A stretch of 64,000 bases of DNA, from positions 186,001 through 250,000 of the forward strand of contig NZ_JBASBR010000004.1 of NCBI RefSeq assembly GCF_049651205.1, read 5' to 3'. The position numbers were made by a program, and so were the translations under genes. Within the stretch, counting starts at the first letter, position 1, and the number at the start of each line of letters is the position of its first letter. Under the pieces are notes generated by a model. It made no database searches. It was not told where the DNA came from and saw only the letters and a list, made by a program, of their open reading frames with translations. This DNA comes from Castellaniella sp049651205. Its GTDB lineage: Bacteria; Pseudomonadota; Gammaproteobacteria; Burkholderiales; Burkholderiaceae_B. Shown here piece by piece: positions 18,704 to 27,056 of the stretch.

Positions 18704-20137
18704 ATCTACTGGTGTCACCGGATCATCCAGGCCTTTGAAATCACCCGCAACACCAGAGGCTGGCCCTGTATTTTCCGCGTCAGGGTCTTGCCCGGTGTTG
18801 CCTGTCAAGGGTGTGTCAGAGGCGTCCACCGCGTCTCCAGCGCAGGCATCTTCTGGTAACGGAATGTCCTCCTCGGGCACGGGATCGTGCGAGATATCCA
18901 GCTCGATATCCACACGCGGATCCAGCACTGCCATCACGTGGGCATTTTGCAGAGTGTCGGCCATGGGCACAAACTGCGTGGGGGCATCAGGGCTGACATG
19001 ATCACCTTTGACCCGTTGCTCGCGGATGAACAGCACCAAGATGGCCGAGCACGCCGACACAAACACAAAATATACGTCGCTGCCCCATACCCGCATCAAC
19101 ACACCTGCCAGCAAGGGCCCCAGGCACGCACCCACGCCATACACCATGTATAACAAAGCGCTCAGGCCCACGCGGCGTTCGGGGTCGACGTTATCGTTGG
19201 CAAACGACGTACCCATCGGGTACAGCGTAAATTGCACAATGCCCAGTACCACCGAAAACGCCACCAGCGCTGGATAGGAAAACTGCAGCCAACCCCATAA
19301 CGGTATCCCCAGGGCTACCAGCACCAGGGCACCTATACGGATCAGGCGCACACGGCTGGTGCGATCTGCAAGCCACCCTAACGGCCACTGAAAAATCAGA
19401 CCGGCAGCCAAAGAGGCTGCCAGAAAAACACCCACCTGGTGATTATCCATGCCATGCTGCAAACCATATACCGGCGCCAGGCCATAAAACGCGCCATTCA
19501 GCATGCCCGCAACAAACAGTACAGTCATGGACATCGGCACACGCGCCAGGTAGTAGCGCAAGGCCAGCGGTGCCGGCACCTGCAAGGCAGGGTGAAGCCG
19601 GCGCGTCAGGGTGATGGGCATCAGGCTGAGGACACAGCAGATGGCAACAAACACCAGCGGTTGATAGTCGAGATCTGGAAACAGGCCCAGCGTCAGCTGA
19701 CCCAGCACCGTCCCCGAACAGGTGGCCACCATATAAAACGCAAAAACTGTTCCACGCGAGGCGTTTTCAGTTTGCTCGTTGAGCCAACTTTCGATGGCCA
19801 CAAACAGGCACACCATCGAGACCCCCGCCACAAATCGCAAGCCCAGCCAAAACCAGAGGTCGTGCACCAGGATCATCACCAGCACAGTGACGGTGGTGAG
19901 GGCAGCACAGGCGGCATAGGCCCGGATATGCCCAACCTGAATAATCAGTTGGTGCCCAAAGCGCGCCCCCAGCACCAGGCCAAGATAGTACGATGCAATC
20001 ATCGCCCCGACCCAGACCTCGGAGACGGATTGTGCTGTCAGCCGCAAGCCCAGATAGGTGTTGAACAGCCCCGAGCTCAGCAACAAAATCAGGGTTGCCA
20101 GATAGAGCGAAAAAAACGCACCGAGTGTCTTGGCCAT
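18593..20137 (-). CDS. Major facilitator superfamily transporter (YcaD-like), long acidic C-tail
   Basis: Twelve predicted helices with the MFS loop motif GWLADRTSRVRLIR between helices 6 and 7, and FVAIESWLNEQ as in YcaD-type carriers. Substrate unknown. After the last helix (ending near FIREQRV) comes a hydrophilic tail of about 130 residues rich in Asp, Glu, Pro and Gly. The final 36 codons are read from the strand opposite the EamA gene's coding end. The tail is unusual for the family and may be non-essential extension. It is divergent from moaC across 70 bp. Confidence 0.82.
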   Translation of the reverse strand: MAKTLGAFFSLYLATLILLLSSGLFNTYLGLRLTAQSVSEVWVGAMIASYYLGLVLGARFGHQLIIQVGHIRAYAACAALTTVTVLVMILVHDLWFWLGLRFVAGVSMVCLFVAIESWLNEQTENASRGTVFAFYMVATCSGTVLGQLTLGLFPDLDYQPLVFVAICCVLSLMPITLTRRLHPALQVPAPLALRYYLARVPMSMTVLFVAGMLNGAFYGLAPVYGLQHGMDNHQVGVFLAASLAAGLIFQWPLGWLADRTSRVRLIRIGALVLVALGIPLWGWLQFSYPALVAFSVVLGIVQFTLYPMGTSFANDNVDPERRVGLSALLYMVYGVGACLGPLLAGVLMRVWGSDVYFVFVSACSAILVLFIREQRVKGDHVSPDAPTQFVPMADTLQNAHVMAVLDPRVDIELDISHDPVPEEDIPLPEDACAGDAVDASDTPLTGNTGQDPDAENTGPASGVAGDFKGLDDPVTPVDSAGKQQHDGADGQGDTEPLNPGEPLSKHAGPNQRTD

Positions 20138-20207
20138 GAAGGATCCAGTGGCTGTTACGGCCCCGCCGGTGCCGCAAACAGTATCAAATATCCGATATCA
20201 TAGAACG

Positions 20208-20702
20208 ATGAATGAAAACGATGTTTCCCCCACACTCACACACCTCGACGAAAACGGACAGGTGCGGATGGTAGACGTGGGCCATAAAGCGGCCACAAAG
20301 CGTACGGCCATTGCTCAAGCCCAGGTACGGCTTAGCGCACACGCCTGGGGGCTGCTGTCTGCACAGGCCAACGCCAAGGGCGAAGTCCTGAACACGGCAC
20401 GGGTGGCGGGCATTCTGGCAGCCAAGCGCTGCGCTGAGCTCATTCCCCTGTGCCACAGCCTGCCGCTCAGCTTTATCGGGGTAGATTTCAGTGCCGATGA
20501 TGTCTCTCATGTGCTTACCATCCGCAGCACCTGCCACACCCAACACCAAACGGGTGTCGAGATGGAAGCCATGACCGCATGCTCGGTGGCAGCCCTGACG
20601 GTATACGATATGTGCAAGGCAGCTGACAAAGGCATCCTCATCGAGAACATCCGGCTCGTCTACAAGTCTGGAGGAAAAAGCGGTGAATGGCGCAACGATT
20701 AA
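20208..20702 (+). CDS. moaC: Cyclic pyranopterin monophosphate synthase
   Basis: MoaC converts the MoaA product to cyclic pyranopterin monophosphate, the first stable Moco intermediate. LIPLCHSLPLSF, the TGVEMEAMTACSVAALT active-site block and YDMCKAADK are intact. ATG 20208 (MNENDVS) gives the usual 164 residues; the 26 codons upstream overlap the MFS start and are not family-like. There is no evident Shine-Dalgarno, and a TATCAT lies 7 bases before the ATG. First gene of moaCDE-moaB-moeA. Confidence 0.95.
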   Translation: MNENDVSPTLTHLDENGQVRMVDVGHKAATKRTAIAQAQVRLSAHAWGLLSAQANAKGEVLNTARVAGILAAKRCAELIPLCHSLPLSFIGVDFSADDVSHVLTIRSTCHTQHQTGVEMEAMTACSVAALTVYDMCKAADKGILIENIRLVYKSGGKSGEWRND

Positions 20703-20934
20703 CGTTTTGTATTTTGCCCAGGTGGCTGAACACATGGGCACCCGCCAGGAAACCCAAACACTGGAAGCCCCAGTGCAAGCAGGTGTCTGGCTGGATGCCC
20801 TGACGGCAAGATGCCCCACGCTGGGCGCAACCGGCCGCCTCAAGCTGGCCATCAACCAGCAACACGCCAGGCGCCAGGACATGATCCGGCCCGGCGACGA
20901 AGTCGCGGTCTTCGAGCCCGTAACAGGCGGCTGA
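20683..20934 (+). CDS. moaD: Molybdopterin synthase sulfur-carrier subunit
   Basis: Small ubiquitin-like sulfur carrier whose C-terminal Gly-Gly (VTGG) forms the thiocarboxylate used by MoaE. It has 83 residues and starts with GTG at 20683, inside the end of moaC. The start is fixed by a perfect GGAGG at 20671-20675, seven bases upstream. The N-terminal INVLYFAQVAE strand is typical. Confidence 0.93.
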   Translation: MNGATINVLYFAQVAEHMGTRQETQTLEAPVQAGVWLDALTARCPTLGATGRLKLAINQQHARRQDMIRPGDEVAVFEPVTGG

Positions 20935-20971
20935 CCCAGCCGCTGCCAAACCCGATTTTTGACAGGTTTTG

Positions 20972-21448
20972 ATGATGGTTGTTGTCCAGACAGAACGCTT
21001 TGACACCGCTGCACTGATCGACCAACTGCAAAAAAAGGCAGTCGGTCAGGCAGGCGCCTATGTGTACTTTCTGGGAACCGTGCGCGACTACAGCCCAGAC
21101 TCCCCATCTGAAAGCCTCTTCCTGGAGCATTACCCGGGGATGTGCGAGCGCGAAATCCTTGCACTGTGCGAGCGCGCCCAGGCACGATGGAATATTCTAG
21201 ATACACACGTGGTGCACCGGGTGGGAGCGCTTCCTGTGGGGGATCCCATCGTGTTTGTGGGTGTCAGCAGCGCACATCGCAGCGAGGCATTTCGTGCCTG
21301 TGAGTACATCATCGATACACTGAAAACCCGGGCGCCATTCTGGAAGCGCGAAACCCTGGCCAGCGGCCAGGCATTTTGGGTACAGCAACAAGAAGCCGAC
21401 GCACTTAAAACCGAAAGCTGGGATCATCCCCCCAGCACAAACCCATGA
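20972..21448 (+). CDS. moaE: Molybdopterin synthase catalytic subunit
   Basis: MoaE adds two sulfurs from MoaD to cPMP to make molybdopterin. GTVRDY, LEHYPGM, VVHRVGALPVGD, HRSEAFRACEYIID and the Lys-containing PFWKRE motif are present. ATG 20972 is favoured by ACAGG a few bases upstream; ATG 20975 is also possible. About 158 residues, normal. The stop overlaps moaB (ATGA). Confidence 0.95.
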   Translation: MMVVVQTERFDTAALIDQLQKKAVGQAGAYVYFLGTVRDYSPDSPSESLFLEHYPGMCEREILALCERAQARWNILDTHVVHRVGALPVGDPIVFVGVSSAHRSEAFRACEYIIDTLKTRAPFWKRETLASGQAFWVQQQEADALKTESWDHPPSTNP

Positions 21449-21969
21449 AAGCTGATTCTTCTCTCCCACCCGTAAACCTGCAGTGTGCCGTGCTGACCAT
21501 CTCAAGCCGCCGGCAGGCACACGACGACACCAGTGGAGATTATCTTGCGCAGGCGCTGCAGGCAGCAGGCCATACACTGCAAGCCCGCGATCTATGCCCG
21601 GACAACCGCTATCAGATCCGGCGCATTCTCAGCGATTGGATTGCGCGCGCCGATATCCAGGTGATTTTGTGCAACGGCGGCACCGGATTTACCCATCAAA
21701 AATCGGCCATCGCAGCGGTGGCTCCCTTGCTGGATCAAACCATCCCCGGCTTTGGCGAACTGTTTCGCCATTTGTCGTGGCAAGACATCGGCACCTCGGC
21801 GTTGCAGTCGGATGCCTTGGGCGGGCAAGCCAACGATACCCTGCTGTTTTGCCTGCCGGGGTCTACCGCGGCCTGCCGTCTGGCCTGGGAGAAAATCCTT
21901 CTGTCACAGCTCGACAGCCGCCACCCACCCTGCAACTTTGCCAGCGTCTATCGCAAGGCGACACACTGA
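21445..21969 (+). CDS. moaB: Molybdopterin adenylyltransferase-like protein MoaB
   Basis: MogA/MoaB-fold protein; bacterial MoaB proteins are close to MogA, which adenylylates molybdopterin. LCNGGTGFTHQKSAI is the nucleotide/pterin loop. FGELFRHLSWQDIGTSALQS and PGSTAACRLAWEK match E. coli MoaB more closely than MogA. 174 residues. As no separate mogA is seen here, this protein may supply the adenylylation step; that is inference. Confidence 0.9.
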   Translation: MKADSSLPPVNLQCAVLTISSRRQAHDDTSGDYLAQALQAAGHTLQARDLCPDNRYQIRRILSDWIARADIQVILCNGGTGFTHQKSAIAAVAPLLDQTIPGFGELFRHLSWQDIGTSALQSDALGGQANDTLLFCLPGSTAACRLAWEKILLSQLDSRHPPCNFASVYRKATH

Positions 21970-21971
21970 AT

Positions 21972-23180
21972 ATGCTTGATTTTGATACTGCGCAGTCGCA
22001 TCTGGCGGCCCGCGGGCACGCGCCCAAAGACACCGAAACCTTGCCTCTGGATCAACTGACGGGCCGTGTGTTGGCCCGCGACATCCTGGCAAGCCTGGAT
22101 CTGCCACCGGCAGACAACAGCGCCATGGATGGCTATGCGGTACGCCTGGCCGACCTCGCCCCATTGCCACGCACCTTGCCGGTGCAACAACGCTGCTTTG
22201 CTGGGCAAATCCCCGAGGCGCTGCATCCCGGGCAGGCAATCCGTCTCTTTACCGGCAGCGTGATCCCCGAGGGCGCCGACACCGTCATCATGCAGGAAGA
22301 CGTCCACGAGGATGAAACCGGTGTCACGTTCAACAAGGTGTTTCCCAAAGGCCAGCATATCCGCCGCCAGGGCGACGACATGCGCCAGGGTAACTGCATC
22401 TTGTCGCAAGGCAGCTTCTTGCAGGCCGGCCAGATCGCCGCACTGGCTGCCCAAGGCCTGCCCGAGGCCGAGGTGTACCCTAAGCTGACAGTGGGTATCC
22501 TCACAACCGGCGACGAGCTGATCGCCCCCGGCAAACCGCTGCCTGCCAGTGCCATCTACAACTCCAACGCCGCCATGCTGGCCAGCCTTTGCCAGGGGAT
22601 GAACACCGCACCAGCCCTGGTGCGACACGCCCCCGACGACGCAAACGCCATCCAGCATGCCATTGCCGATCTCCATCAACAATGCGACCTCGTCCTCAGC
22701 GTTGGCGGTGCATCAGTTGGTGAAAAGGATCTGGTAAAACCAGCCATTGAAGCCCTGGGGGGCACCCTGGACCTCTGGCGTGTTCGCATGAAGCCCGGCA
22801 AGCCCGTGGCACTGGCAGAGCTCCACCAACGTCCTATGGTGTGCCTGCCAGGCAACCCGGTATCGGCCTTTGTGGTGTTCACACTGCTGGTCAGCCCGCT
22901 GATCCGCGGTCTGCAGGGGCGCCAGATCCAGATGCCCGTGCTCCGGCGCGGCATCCTGCAATCAGGCAAGCCACTGGGCGGCGAACGTGACGATTTCATC
23001 CGGGTGCAGGCTGTACCTCAAGCGGCAGGTTTGCCGTATCTGGTGCCGCACGCACAGCAAAGCTCTGGTGCCCTGAGCAGCCTGGGCTGGGCGCATGGCC
23101 TGGCCAGGATCCCCGCCGGCACAAAACTGGAACCCGGCGCGGAAGTGGCCTGGTACGCCTTTAACGACTGGCTGATTTAA
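21972..23180 (+). CDS. moeA: Molybdopterin molybdenumtransferase
   Basis: MoeA inserts molybdate into adenylylated molybdopterin. PADNSAMDGYAV, GEGADTV-like PEGADTVIMQED, TTGDELIAPG and the VGGASVGEKD loop are intact, with LPGNPVSAFV before the C-terminal beta domain. Start ATG 21972 lies 2 bp after the moaB stop, and the 402-residue length is normal. Its stop codon shares TTAA with the convergent mobA stop. Confidence 0.95.
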   Translation: MLDFDTAQSHLAARGHAPKDTETLPLDQLTGRVLARDILASLDLPPADNSAMDGYAVRLADLAPLPRTLPVQQRCFAGQIPEALHPGQAIRLFTGSVIPEGADTVIMQEDVHEDETGVTFNKVFPKGQHIRRQGDDMRQGNCILSQGSFLQAGQIAALAAQGLPEAEVYPKLTVGILTTGDELIAPGKPLPASAIYNSNAAMLASLCQGMNTAPALVRHAPDDANAIQHAIADLHQQCDLVLSVGGASVGEKDLVKPAIEALGGTLDLWRVRMKPGKPVALAELHQRPMVCLPGNPVSAFVVFTLLVSPLIRGLQGRQIQMPVLRRGILQSGKPLGGERDDFIRVQAVPQAAGLPYLVPHAQQSSGALSSLGWAHGLARIPAGTKLEPGAEVAWYAFNDWLI

Positions 23181-23794
23181 AGGGCCCAGCGCTGCCAGTC
23201 TTCGGGGGTATTCAGATTGACCAGGCAGTCGGGTTCATCAAACAGCACCGCCCGTGCATCACAGGCTTGCAGCCAGGCCTGCACCTGACGCTGGCCGCTG
23301 TGTAAAAACGCCTGCAGGCTTGTGGCCATCCCGGTATGCACCAACAGGCACAAGGGATGAGGGCCATTGCTTTGTGCGTAGGCGGGATGCCGAGGCGTGG
23401 CTGCCGCTTGCAACCCTGCCAAAAAATGCCGGGGCCACTGTAAGACATCTACTGGCAACACCAGCACCCAGGACGCCTGGCTATGCTGCAGGCCTGCCAG
23501 CACGCCGGCCAAAGGCCCGCAATCGGCCCACTGGGGAGCATCCATAAGTACCTGGCCATACGCACGATAGGTATCCAGGTGCTGATTGGTGCTGATCAGT
23601 ACCTGCCCCACCCCCTGCGAGCGCAGGTAATCGCACACACCTGCCACCAAAGGCCGGCCATGGCGCAGGCGCAGGCCTTTGTCGATGTCAGGCATCTGCG
23701 GGCTGCGCATTCGGCGGGATCGCCCGCCGGCCAGAATCAGGCCGTCTGGAAAATCCGCCGGTGATGGTGCATCAAGGCCTGCGCCCTTAGCCAC
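23177..23794 (-). CDS. mobA: Molybdenum cofactor guanylyltransferase
   Basis: MobA attaches GMP to Mo-molybdopterin to build bis-MGD, the form used by NarG encoded 12 kb away. The nucleotide-binding LILAGGRSRRM motif sits near residue 20, followed by DKGLRLRHGRPL. 205 residues. It starts with GTG and overlaps the end of moaA by 8 bp, so the two are co-translated from one minus-strand message. Confidence 0.9.
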   Translation of the reverse strand: MAKGAGLDAPSPADFPDGLILAGGRSRRMRSPQMPDIDKGLRLRHGRPLVAGVCDYLRSQGVGQVLISTNQHLDTYRAYGQVLMDAPQWADCGPLAGVLAGLQHSQASWVLVLPVDVLQWPRHFLAGLQAAATPRHPAYAQSNGPHPLCLLVHTGMATSLQAFLHSGQRQVQAWLQACDARAVLFDEPDCLVNLNTPEDWQRWAL

Positions 23795-24869
23795 CGATGT
23801 AGCTCATCTCGATTTTGTGGTCGCGGTGGGCTTCACCACGGATTTCGGAATAGCGGTCGCTGCGCGAAGACCACACACCTGCCAGACGGTCACGTAAGGC
23901 ATCATCGGTGGCGCCGGAACGCAGCAAGGCACGAAGATCGTGGCCGTGGTCGGCAAACAGACAGGTAAACAGGCGGCCCTCGGGCGACAGCCGCATCCGC
24001 GTGCAATCACCGCAAAACGGCTGCGACACACTGGTGATCAAGCCGATCTCGCCCGCGCCGTCGGTGTAGGCCCAACGATTGGCGACTTCTCCGCGATACT
24101 GGGCCTGCAAGGGCTGCAGTGGGAATTCTTGGATGATCTGCTGGATGATCTGGGCACCGGTGACGACTTCATCCATACGCCAGCCATTGGTATTGCCGAC
24201 ATCCATGTATTCGATGAAGCGTAGCACGTGCCCCGTGCCCCGAAAATGCCGGGCCATGGGCAGGATTTGCTGATCGTTCATCCCGCGGCGCACCACCATA
24301 TTAACTTTGACAGGCGCCAGGCCCACCTGGGCTGCAACCTGGATACCCTGCAAGACGGTGGCGACAGCCACCCCGCTGTCACTCATGCGCTCGAAGATGG
24401 CGTCGTCCAGCGCATCCAGGCTGACAGTAACGCGCGTGAGCCCCGCCTTGGCCAGGGCCTCGGCCTTGCGGGCCAGCAGCGTGCCATTGGTGGTGAGGGT
24501 GAGTTCTGGAGGAAGGCCATCCGGGGTGCGCAGCTGCGCCAGCATCTGGACGAGCACTTCGATTTGCTTGCGCAGCAGGGGCTCGCCGCCGGTAAGCCGG
24601 ATTTTGCGCACACCCTGCGACAAAGCGATGCTGGCCACCCGCGTGATTTCTTCGAAGGTAAGCAGGGCGCTTTGCGGCAGAAATGCGTGGTCGGCGCCGA
24701 AGACTTCGCGGGGCATGCAATACGTGCAGCGAAAATTACAGCGATCGGTGACAGAAATACGCAAATCGCGCAGCGGCCGCCCGAACGTATCGCGAACGGC
24801 CTCGCCTGCGGCCAGGGGGGCCGCAGGACGAGGTTGATCCTGAGGATCGTGAAAAATGACTCGACTCAT
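23787..24869 (-). CDS. moaA: GTP 3',8-cyclase (radical SAM)
   Basis: MoaA rearranges GTP to 3',8-cyclo-7,8-dihydro-GTP, the first Moco step. The N-terminal cluster motif is RCNFRCTYC. The C-terminal GTP-binding cluster motif is FCGDCTRMRLSPEG plus a later Cys in LFTCLF. The essential Gly-Gly end is present (MSYIGG). 360 residues. First gene of a minus-strand moaA-mobA unit that converges on moaCDE-moaB-moeA; together they cover the pathway except moeB. Confidence 0.96.
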   Translation of the reverse strand: MSRVIFHDPQDQPRPAAPLAAGEAVRDTFGRPLRDLRISVTDRCNFRCTYCMPREVFGADHAFLPQSALLTFEEITRVASIALSQGVRKIRLTGGEPLLRKQIEVLVQMLAQLRTPDGLPPELTLTTNGTLLARKAEALAKAGLTRVTVSLDALDDAIFERMSDSGVAVATVLQGIQVAAQVGLAPVKVNMVVRRGMNDQQILPMARHFRGTGHVLRFIEYMDVGNTNGWRMDEVVTGAQIIQQIIQEFPLQPLQAQYRGEVANRWAYTDGAGEIGLITSVSQPFCGDCTRMRLSPEGRLFTCLFADHGHDLRALLRSGATDDALRDRLAGVWSSRSDRYSEIRGEAHRDHKIEMSYIGG

Positions 24870-24883
24870 GAATCTGGGCAGGT

Positions 24884-25345
24884 TTAATCGGATTCTTTGA
24901 CGCGATAGACCAGCGTGGCCACTTTGGCCAGGCCCAGAACCTTGACGGTGACACTGCCCAGCAACAAACGCGACAAGCCACTGCGGCCATGACTACCAAT
25001 AAAGATCAGGTCGCAGTTTTCTTCTTTGGCAGCATGCACAATGCCATCGGCCACATTGAAGTTGGAAACCGCCCGGCTGCTTGCCTTGACACCCGCTGTG
25101 GCAGCGCGGTCGAGCACTTGCTGCAGGTATTTTTGGGCTTGCTCGGCCGCGGTGCGGTCGTAGTCTTCGTCGGTGATGGCGTATGCCGCAGCCATGCCGT
25201 CGAAGCCGACGGTTGCGGCAAACGGCTGGGTGACGTGCAGTGCAACGACTTCGGCCCCGATGGTGCGGGCAAAACAGACACCCTTGTTGGCTGCCTGTGC
25301 AGAAAGCTTGGAGCCGTCGGTGGGGATAAGGATTTTCTTGAACAT
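24884..25345 (-). CDS. Universal stress protein A family
   Basis: UspA-fold cytosolic protein of 153 residues. It opens with MFKKILIPTDGSKLS and ends with the ATP-binding signature GSHGRSGLSRLLLGSV, so it belongs to the nucleotide-binding branch of the family. ATG 25345 is preferred; an in-frame ATG five codons earlier is possible. It sits 14 bp upstream of moaA on the same strand, so it may share the moaA-mobA transcript. The specific stress role is unknown. Confidence 0.87.
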   Translation of the reverse strand: MFKKILIPTDGSKLSAQAANKGVCFARTIGAEVVALHVTQPFAATVGFDGMAAAYAITDEDYDRTAAEQAQKYLQQVLDRAATAGVKASSRAVSNFNVADGIVHAAKEENCDLIFIGSHGRSGLSRLLLGSVTVKVLGLAKVATLVYRVKESD

Positions 25346-25415
25346 ACGCAGATCATCCAAAGAACTGAACGGGAAGCTTCAGCATACCTGCTGGCCGGGT
25401 TAAAAAATAGTCGGA

Positions 25416-25778
25416 TCAGCCCTGAGATTGATCTGACGCAAGGTTCTGAGCAGATTGAAACAATTTAGTACAGCGCCCACCCGAACGACAAAAGGCCAGA
25501 ACCGGCCCCGGGAGCTCTTGTAGCAGTGCAGCAAAATCCACCACATTGGCCTGTGTGACCGAACCACTGACCACGGGCTGGTAGCGGGCCTCCATGCCTG
25601 CGGCCCGGGCGGCAGCCAGCACGGCATCCGACTGCGGCTGCTCGGCACCACCTTCGCCATCCGGGCGATTGATGATCACGGACTTGAAGCCCGCCTGGGC
25701 CAACTCAGCCATGTCCGAGGGCTGCAACTGGCCAGATACCGCAAAATCCGGAGCAAGAGATTGATAAGAAACGCTCAT
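25416..25778 (-). CDS. DUF442/TIGR01244-type phosphatase-like protein
   Basis: A 120-residue protein with the dual-specificity-phosphatase-like fold seen alone or fused to beta-lactamase-like hydrolases. The PTP-like loop reads AFCRSGGRCTKLF and the N-terminal IINRPDGEG region matches the family. It starts at ATG 25778 with AAGGAG eight bases before it, overlapping the deacetylase gene by 4 bp. The longer open frame upstream is that gene's shadow. Substrate unknown. Confidence 0.83.
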   Translation of the reverse strand: MSVSYQSLAPDFAVSGQLQPSDMAELAQAGFKSVIINRPDGEGGAEQPQSDAVLAAARAAGMEARYQPVVSGSVTQANVVDFAALLQELPGPVLAFCRSGGRCTKLFQSAQNLASDQSQG

Positions 25779-26629
25779 GGTGTCTCCTTGGCGGGGCCTG
25801 TGCCCGCAATGATTAAACAGTGATTGGCCAGCCAACCAGCCAACGGCGCACCCGACAAGACAGAGAACTCTGCCAGGCGCTGCTCTGACAGTGGATCCTG
25901 GGCATCGACGCCCATGGACGGATGACACATCAGCACATCACCCGCCTGGGCTTGAGCCAACCAGCAAGACATCCAGTGTGCATATGCTCGGGTGCCTCCT
26001 GTGAAATCATACACGCCCAGAAACCCCGGGTTTTGGTAAAACCCTGCCGCTTGTGCCTGCCGCCACAGTTGACGCGACCCCAGACAGGCGATCACCCAGG
26101 CCTTGAGCCGTACACGCAAGGGCAGGCCTTGTGTGCGCGGACGCCCCGTATGACGCAACCAGGGGCGATCTGCAGGCGCCTCTGCCAACACAGCCAGCAA
26201 GGCGTCCCGCACGACGGGCAACTGATGTACATGCTGATGTCCGTCGATGTAATCCGGGTTGCGGCCTGTCAGTTGAATAAACCGTGCCAGTTGCCGCCGG
26301 ATGGTGCCGCGCACCGCCTCGGCGGATAGCCGACGCAGATAGGCGGACAAAATCAGTTGCCGCAATGGCCGGCACACGCCTGGTTGGCCAAAGGATTCGG
26401 TGAGATTAAGGTGCAGGCCAATTTGCAGATGCGTTTGCAGGAGCGCCGGCATGCTCTGGGTGGCCGTAGGGCCATCCACCAGCACACTGGTGGCCGACAG
26501 ACGGCCAGCCGCAGCAAGATCCAGAATGGCGGCGTCTACAGACGCGCTGATTCCGAAATCATCCGCACACACTACAATGCGCCGAGATCGTGAATCAGAC
26601 GGAAGGCTGGGAGAAGAAGCTTGGTTCAT
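25775..26629 (-). CDS. ChbG/HpnK (YdjC) family carbohydrate deacetylase, NaxD/LgmC-like
   Basis: Metal-dependent deacetylase acting on N-acetylated sugars. The metal motifs are intact: CADDFG near residue 22, IGLHLNLTE, and DGHQHVHQLP. NaxD of Francisella and Bordetella belongs to this family and deacetylates an undecaprenyl-phosphate amino sugar before ArnT-like transfer to lipid A. The neighbouring GtrA, ArnT-like and GT2 genes make that role plausible here (inference). The start region is an 11-bp tandem duplication that places a 4-codon upstream frame immediately before the true ATG. Confidence 0.82.
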   Translation of the reverse strand: MNQASSPSLPSDSRSRRIVVCADDFGISASVDAAILDLAAAGRLSATSVLVDGPTATQSMPALLQTHLQIGLHLNLTESFGQPGVCRPLRQLILSAYLRRLSAEAVRGTIRRQLARFIQLTGRNPDYIDGHQHVHQLPVVRDALLAVLAEAPADRPWLRHTGRPRTQGLPLRVRLKAWVIACLGSRQLWRQAQAAGFYQNPGFLGVYDFTGGTRAYAHWMSCWLAQAQAGDVLMCHPSMGVDAQDPLSEQRLAEFSVLSGAPLAGWLANHCLIIAGTGPAKETP

Positions 26630-26640
26630 GCTTGGTTCAT
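26619..26640. repeat. Tandem 11-bp duplication over a start codon (mini upstream ORF)
   Basis: GCTTGGTTCAT occurs twice head to tail. On the minus strand each copy begins with ATG. The downstream copy starts the deacetylase. The upstream copy is out of frame and reads ATG-AAC-CAA-GCA-TGA, its TGA overlapping the true ATG (ATGA). The repeat is perfect. Confidence 0.85.
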
Positions 26641-26663
26641 GTCACCGGAACGCATCAAGACGA

Positions 26664-27056
26664 ATGCTTAAAAACTTTCTGGGCCAGATCGGCTGGTTTG
26701 TTATTGTAGGCTGCGCAGCGGCAGCCACCCACTGGGTAATTGCCGTTGCCTGTGTGGCCTGGGCCGGCCTGGCGCCCCTGATCGCCAACGTAATTGGCTG
26801 GCTGGTGGCCTTTGGGGTGTCATTTGCCGGGCATTACCGCCTGACGTTTCGCCATCAGCACGCGCCCCTGGCACGGGCAGCGGTGCGGTTTTTTATGGTA
26901 TCGGCCCTGGGCTTTGCCATCAATGAAATCAGCTATGCCATCTTGCTGCAAGCCACCCGGATCCGCTATGACATCCTACTGGCTCTGGTGCTGATCGGCA
27001 TTGCAGGGATGACATTTATTTTGGGCCGGTACTGGGCGTTTCGGCGCAGCCATTAA
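26664..27056 (+). CDS. GtrA-family membrane protein
   Basis: A 130-residue protein with four hydrophobic helices. It has the GtrA features FLGQIGWFVIVG near the start, SFAGHYRLTFRH in the middle loop and FILGRYWAFRR at the end. GtrA-like proteins are proposed to move polyprenyl-phosphate sugars across the inner membrane. Here it lies between a deacetylase and an ArnT-like/GT2 pair, which fits flipping of a lipid-linked amino sugar. ATG 26664 is chosen; the upstream frame overlaps the deacetylase gene. Its last 41 bp overlap the ArnT-like gene on the other strand. Confidence 0.82.
   Translation: MLKNFLGQIGWFVIVGCAAAATHWVIAVACVAWAGLAPLIANVIGWLVAFGVSFAGHYRLTFRHQHAPLARAAVRFFMVSALGFAINEISYAILLQATRIRYDILLALVLIGIAGMTFILGRYWAFRRSH

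Noticed and set aside
20184..21206. 340-codon open frame on the minus strand
   Set aside because: Antisense to moaC, moaD and moaE, each with conserved motifs and good translation signals.
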